Source: Sphagnum compactum (Eukaryota > Bryophyta > Sphagnopsida > Sphagnales). Taken from it: 64,000 nt of DNA. Within the stretch, counting starts at the first letter, position 1; each line of letters starts with the position of its first letter. The position numbers and the translations under genes were made by a program. The notes beneath the pieces were generated by a model. It was given only the letters and a program-made list of their open reading frames with translations. It did not search any database and had not been told where the DNA came from. The stretch is taken from NCBI GenBank assembly GCA_965153455.1, contig OZ234502.1:12617495-12681494 (forward strand). The letters run 5' to 3'. Positions 58,934-64,000 of the stretch are shown in pieces.

Positions 58934-59745
58934 TGCCTACCAAAGCAAGGATATTGTGTTGAGATTCATTATCGAGTATAGACATAGCTTAAGGGATTTT
59001 GGCCCCTAGGTCGTAGGTCTGTTTTTTATATGAGGATTTTTGAAAGATGATATTTTGGCTTGTGCTGAAACTTGAGATCAGTTAACGAGTTATCTGGAAG
59101 GATTTTAGTTTCTTTTAGAGGATTTTTTTGAAGATTATATTCTTGCATAGTGAAATAATTCAATTTCATAAATTCTTCTTTTGCATTAAGATGTTTTTTA
59201 ATGTAAATGGCAAGGCCCCAGTATGACACACCCCTTGTTTTTCTTTTATTATGGAGATAGCCTAGACAACTGCAATGTAGAATGGAGAAGAGAAACTGGG
59301 TGTCACCATGATCACCCAACAAGATCATCATGTTCCACAACAGCAATAAAAGACCATTCTAGCCACACGGTATCCTTGCCTTCTTCTTCCTTCACTAACA
59401 TACATAAAGTACATCAAACCACTGAAGAAGCCATAATTCTCAGAAGATAGTCAGGCATATTACTGTTCAGCTGGCTAGAGACAATTTGCGTGTTCGACAA
59501 TGATTGTGGGTCCAAATCAGCATAAGGTAGTAGTAGTAGTAGTACCTTGGCAACTTCGACACATGTTTATTGAATAATTAATTATATCTTGAAATTGTTC
59601 ATTCCTAAAAATAAAATATTCATTGAAGATTTAATATTTCCCTTCATAAATATTTGAATTTTTTTTCAAAAGTTTCAGCTTTTCTGAAAAATAATAGAAT
59701 TAGTCTGGAAGCTGCCAAAGTAGTGGGGTATGTCAATCAATATAG
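58934..59745 (+). repeat. Dispersed repeat of 0.7-0.8 kb, copy 2
   Basis: It aligns with 51343-52030 from CAAGGATATTGTG through to AATAGAATTAGTCT near the right end. The middle (about 59240-59545) differs from copy 1 and includes a (GTA)n stretch near 59528. Confidence 0.7.
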
Positions 59746-60693
59746 GCCAGAAGTGAACTAATGCCCATCTATGCATCATCTAATGGATGCCCGTTATGAC
59801 CAGGGTTGGGCAGTTCTTTGAACTTTTAAAGAATTGTCAGTTTCCATCCTCATAGAACCCATGGTTTTTGTGAAAGAACTGGCAAAGAATTCATGGTCCT
59901 TTGGGCAGTTCTTTGTCTTTTTATTAATAATGAAACTCGTGGTTATATGCCAAATTTGGTTACTTGAAAATTTTGAGAATCAACCGAGTAAATGGATATA
60001 TGCCCAGATTGACAATCAAAAGGTATCAATCTGTCACTCTAAGAACCACCCAACACTGGATATGACTCAACCAAGTTAATATATTGTTTCACCTTGATAA
60101 CCCATTCTATAAGAAGTAGGTCCTGTATATATCTATATAAGACAGTAGGTGATTTGTAGAATTAGGTAAGTAGATGGTTTTTACCAGTTTTGTGTGATTT
60201 CTTTTGTTTTAAGAGAACCTCCAGGCCTGGTTCGAAACCAGGTTTTTAATTTCATGTAAACATTATACATTCCCTTATTTTAGATATTGTATAGATAGAA
60301 ATTTTTATATAAGTATAGAGTTTAATAATTAATAAAAATTTATAATTAAGCATGAAGTTGAGCCTGCTTGTTAACTTCTCAAAAACAAAAATCAACTTGC
60401 CTATTTTTTAAAAACTTGTCCCTATTTTTAAAGAGTTTTTTTTCATGATTTTGGTCTTGGTTCTGATAAAGAACTAGTTCCAAAGTTCAATTATTGTGCT
60501 GATTCCAACAAAATATAAAAAATAAAAACATGTGAACTTGGATCAGCTGGGTCACAAAACCTGACCCTGAATCCCTATTTTAACACTGGAAACCAAATAC
60601 CCTCGCAACACTCTGTTTTATACATTGGTATGGGATGTTCTTACTACCTACCTACTGACAGCCTGCTTGCAAGTTGTTAGTAAGTAGGTAGTA

Positions 60694-61068
60694 ACAGCAT
60701 CTCCAACATGCTCTGTATGTGACTCCAGACAGTACAATTTATTGCAAAAAACTCAAAATGTGCCGGTTTAGCTCAGGAAATAGGTTTTTCTGCATCAAAT
60801 TCGTGAAGCTTGCTGTGCCTGGTAGAAGGCGCAACACAGTTGTTCACCTCCAAAAAAGAGTGTAAGAAATTGGACTTAACTGCAGCTCAGTATTTCTGAT
60901 TGGTCGATCATAATGATTGGTCCAGGTGGTTTGCTATTAGTAACCCCCACATATATGCAGTTCCAGTTACAGTTTTGTTGGTGGGGTTGCCCAAAAAACA
61001 CAGCTAAACTTAGACATTTAATTTTATTATCCAGAGTGACATACTGAGCACCGGTGGAGATGCTCTAA
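60694..61068. mobile_element. TIR element of about 375 bp, Tourist-like
   Basis: The left end AGCATCTCCAACATGCTCTG and the right end, whose reverse complement reads AGAGCATCTCCACCGGTGCT, form imperfect terminal inverted repeats of about 30 bp. GAGCATCTCCA is a common terminus of plant Tourist-like (PIF/Harbinger) elements, from memory. The interior is non-coding. I cannot fix the target duplication with certainty. Confidence 0.55.
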
Positions 61069-62417
61069 GTACTGCAGCTGAGCTAACCACCATGGTTAGC
61101 TAGAAGGAACTAGAAATCAACAGAACATTGTTTCCTGACCACTGACCATGAACCTTCATGGTCAGCTCCCAGGTGCTGGTTCACTCTGGCCATCAAGATG
61201 GCCACTGGTTGAAGACTAGAAAGACTGGCTAAAATGTCTATGCTTCCCACTTCATACTAGGGAGCTGGCAGGGTTTAGCTGATTCTGGTCCGTAACTTGC
61301 CAGTGGCTGAGCCCACACAGCCAAACCCTGCCTGTTCCCGGCCGTAATGGCAGGTACCCCACTGTTGGAACACAGTGATGAAAAGCATGGAGAGCACAGA
61401 ATAACTCTCACCTGAGGTTAAAAGTCTGGAGTCTAGTTAACAACACCATAATGGAGCCAGCAACATCCATTGGAAACCCATTATTATGACTCAGTTAGGG
61501 ATGAACCACACCCGTATAAATCGCAGCCTTTCCCCATAGACAACCAAGTTACCAAGCTTCTCTCGTACACCATCCTACTTCCACCTCACACTGCCGAGGT
61601 AACTGCCTAATGTAATTGGGTAAGTATCATAATGCAAGTTGAAACGGAATGTAAGTGGTTCCTATGTAGGTAGGTAAGTTGGTAATGCTCCTTAATGCCT
61701 ACTGAATAGGTACATACATGTGGATGCACCTGTAGATCATGAGTACATAGCTAACCACAGGGAGGTTTAGATGTGGTTAGCTATGAGACAGTAATATGAT
61801 GAAGAGTGAGTGTTTCATGTCTGCAGACTCTTGTTGTATGGGTGCTCTGGTGGGTGCTGGTTCACTATGGCCCAGCATTAGAAGGTTTAGGGTTTTGCAT
61901 GTACACTAGTGACTGAAACAACTTGTGCCCATTCCAGGGCCATTGCAACAGGTCTAACAAATTGGTGTGCCCTATATTTCCCCCACTACCCCTCATACTA
62001 GGCCGATTTGGCAGCAACTTGCAAGGGTCCTAAAAATTATTATTCGTTGGTCAGTTATGTTGAGGAGTAATAATAATAATAATGACTTACAATTTGGTAT
62101 TAGATGAAATTATGAAGCTGTTAGAGTTATCTGTAAAGTAAGAAAAACACAGCACCAGAACCCTGAGTTTGGTCATACACAGGGTGAGATTGAAAAAAAA
62201 ACCTGCAAAAAAGAACATTAGCATTCAACGGGGTATGAAACTCAGAAAACCATCAATTTTGGTGGTAAACTGAGTTTCATCTTGTCTTTCATTTTTCCTG
62301 AGCGCCTCCGCTGCTGCTACATATACTTTCACTTCTCAACTGTACAACTACTATAATTAGTCTTGGACCTCGTGCATTAAATGCTGAGTTTCAACATTTC
62401 ATACTGAGATTTAATAA
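61069..62417. other. Gene-free stretch with short repeats
   Basis: GGTGCTGGTTCACTCTGGCC near 61167 and a close variant near 61852 recur from 25.63 kb. ATGAAACTCAG (62235-62245) and CTGAGTTTCAT (62270-62280) form an 11-bp inverted repeat around a partly self-complementary loop. Confidence 0.5.
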
Positions 62418-62513
62418 AATGTCTTTACTTCGTGGATACCACTGAAAGAGGGGATACGGGGTGAAAGGAGGCCCAAAGACAGGGTGAAGACAGGGTTACT
62501 TTACGGATAACTC
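62418..62513 (+). repeat. Dispersed repeat, copy 2 of a pair
   Basis: Counterpart of 11268-11371: GGATACCACTGAAAGAG and GCCCAAAGACAGGGTGAAGA. Confidence 0.7.
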
Positions 62514-63495
62514 ATTGTGCATGAGAGCTTCATTCAGATTTTTGGCATGGAAGGCATGCATTCTTCAGAAGTTTGGCAATTCCAAAAAGTAAGTGATTAT
62601 TCCAAACCAGCCTAGGTACTATGGTAGTCATCCCATTAATTCTGTGTAGGTTAGCACGAAGAAAGGAGTGAAATAGGGGTTACAACAAAATTTCATTCCC
62701 AACAAAATCAAGTGTTTACCGAATTATGTCACATATTTGCTACTAACACCTAGTTTCACCTCTATGTTCTGGCGTGAAAATAATGTTTTGTCATGTCAAA
62801 GATTTGTTTTTGAAGTGCATGATATAACATAAATGTTTTGAGGTGATTCCTTGGAGGTTGGTGTTAGGTGTTATGTTAATGTTGAGGGATTAGCATGCCC
62901 TAACATCCCTTGTCTTGGTCATTCCTCCACCTCCTAGGGACCATCCAAGCAATTGGATAAGGATTTCAAATAGGGCCCAAAGGTTGTTGAATTTGAAAAA
63001 GTGTACCAAAATGTGGGGTTCAAAAATATGAAGAACCAAGTTCACACCTGCAACCGTTTAAATAATCACTTGGTAGGCTTTTTTTTTAATCTTTTTGAGT
63101 TCACATAGGTTATCAATATCAATATCAAAACATTGGGTGCCAAATACGGTATTAGAAAATTTTGGGTAATAACTATTGATTATACCTAAAGGTAGGTTAT
63201 CAAACATCCAATTAGTAACCACCAATTGCTTGCCAATTATCCACCAACTAATTAATTTTTCTGGTTAAAATTGTTCATATTAATATTTAAAGACTGATAA
63301 CCTATCTGGATGATAACCGGGTCATCCAGGTAGGTTATTAGAAAATTCAATAGCAAGTGATTATTGATTCAACAAGTTATTAAAAAAATCAAGAACTGGT
63401 GAGTAGGTTATTAATAACCGGCTTGATAACTGGGTTGATCAAAGGGTCAAGACTCAAAACTCAATAACTAGCTAAGAATGGTTAGAAACGTTGGT

Positions 63496-63815
63496 AGGCA
63501 ACCAAGTCAAGGATATTGTGTTTAGATTCATTATAGAGTATAGTAGCTTAAGGGATTTTTGCCCCCCTAGATTAAAATAATAGGTCTATTTTTATATGAG
63601 GATTTTTGAAATGTGATATTTTGGCTTGTGTTGAAACTTGAGATTAGTTATAGAATTATGATATCTTGAAAGATTTGGTTTCTTTTAGAGGGTTTTTTTT
63701 TAAGATTATATTTTTGTGTGGTGAAATATTTGAGTTTTCATAATTCTTCATTTGCCATAAGATATTTTTCAATGTAAATGGCAAGGGAACATAGTGTGAC
63801 ACACCCCTTGCTTTT
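63496..63815 (+). repeat. Dispersed repeat of 0.7-0.8 kb, copy 3 (left part only)
   Basis: CAAGGATATTGTGTTTAGAT through TGTGACACACCCCTTG at 63795-63810. The right part seen in copies 1 and 2 is absent after the terminal motif. Confidence 0.7.
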
Positions 63816-64000
63816 TCAAAAATCAAAAACTGGCCAACACTAGTTCAATAATCGTGACGACATGAACATTAGGTGGGTCTGTACAACACGAACGGGTTTG
63901 GAACCGAAACTATGTATGATTATTACATAGCTATGAAATCTATGTTCTTGGTTGTAAAATTATTCTCTCACCCTTAATTGTCTATGTAAGCCTCACCATT

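Noticed and set aside
60216-60245. GGTTCGAAACC palindrome reminiscent of a tRNA T-arm
   Set aside because: No acceptor stem, D-arm or anticodon arm could be placed around it.
1-64000. CRISPR arrays, rRNA genes, bacterial operons, organelle-derived DNA
   Set aside because: No regularly spaced identical short repeats, no rRNA-like conserved blocks, no ribosome-binding-site-led gene clusters, and no organelle gene sequence was recognised.

Overview
The window looks like nuclear DNA of a land plant. It is AT-rich and gene-poor, with CT/GA and TA microsatellites, short introns with plant-like splice sites, TTTAGGG-type telomeric motifs and many dispersed repeats. The species cannot be fixed from the sequence. 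A canonical-order DNMT3-like methyltransferase carried by a retrotransposon hints at a non-angiosperm lineage, but that is inference.

Layout. 1-6.3 kb is AT-rich, with two badly decayed minus-strand coding relics. 6.36-7.07 kb holds a small four-exon minus-strand gene (144 aa, family not recognised), the only apparently intact protein gene I can support; the 7.1-8.7 kb upstream of it is GC-richer and CT-microsatellite-rich. 8.7-16.2 kb is repeats. 16.2-24.1 kb is a degenerate Ty3/gypsy retrotransposon: gag with two zinc knuckles, aspartic protease, a C5-cytosine DNA methyltransferase with motifs I to X, reverse transcriptase, RNase H, integrase, and a C-terminal PHD-finger relic. 24.1-42.5 kb is mostly gene-free AT-rich DNA with MITE-like elements, foldbacks, tandem repeats and a PIF/Harbinger transposase fragment near 36.9 kb. 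42.55-48.23 kb on the minus strand is a multi-exon pseudogene of presequence protease (PreP, M16C metallopeptidase). Its splice sites are largely preserved, but it has two premature TGA codons, several frameshifts, two damaged donor sites and a missing central block. 48.3-64 kb is a TTTAGGG-like G-rich tract followed by dispersed repeats.

The central discovery candidate is the retrotransposon. One gag-pol lineage carries a DNA-methylation writer between protease and reverse transcriptase, and a chromatin-reader-type PHD finger after the integrase. The copy is dead. Most of its in-frame stops are TAG at places where family logic expects Gln (CAG) or Trp (TGG), the pattern expected from deamination of methylated CHG cytosines. 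The PreP pseudogene instead shows CGA-to-TGA type damage, as expected at methylated CpG.

All homology calls come from reading motifs, not from database searches. Exon boundaries were set by GT/AG sites and reading-phase continuity.
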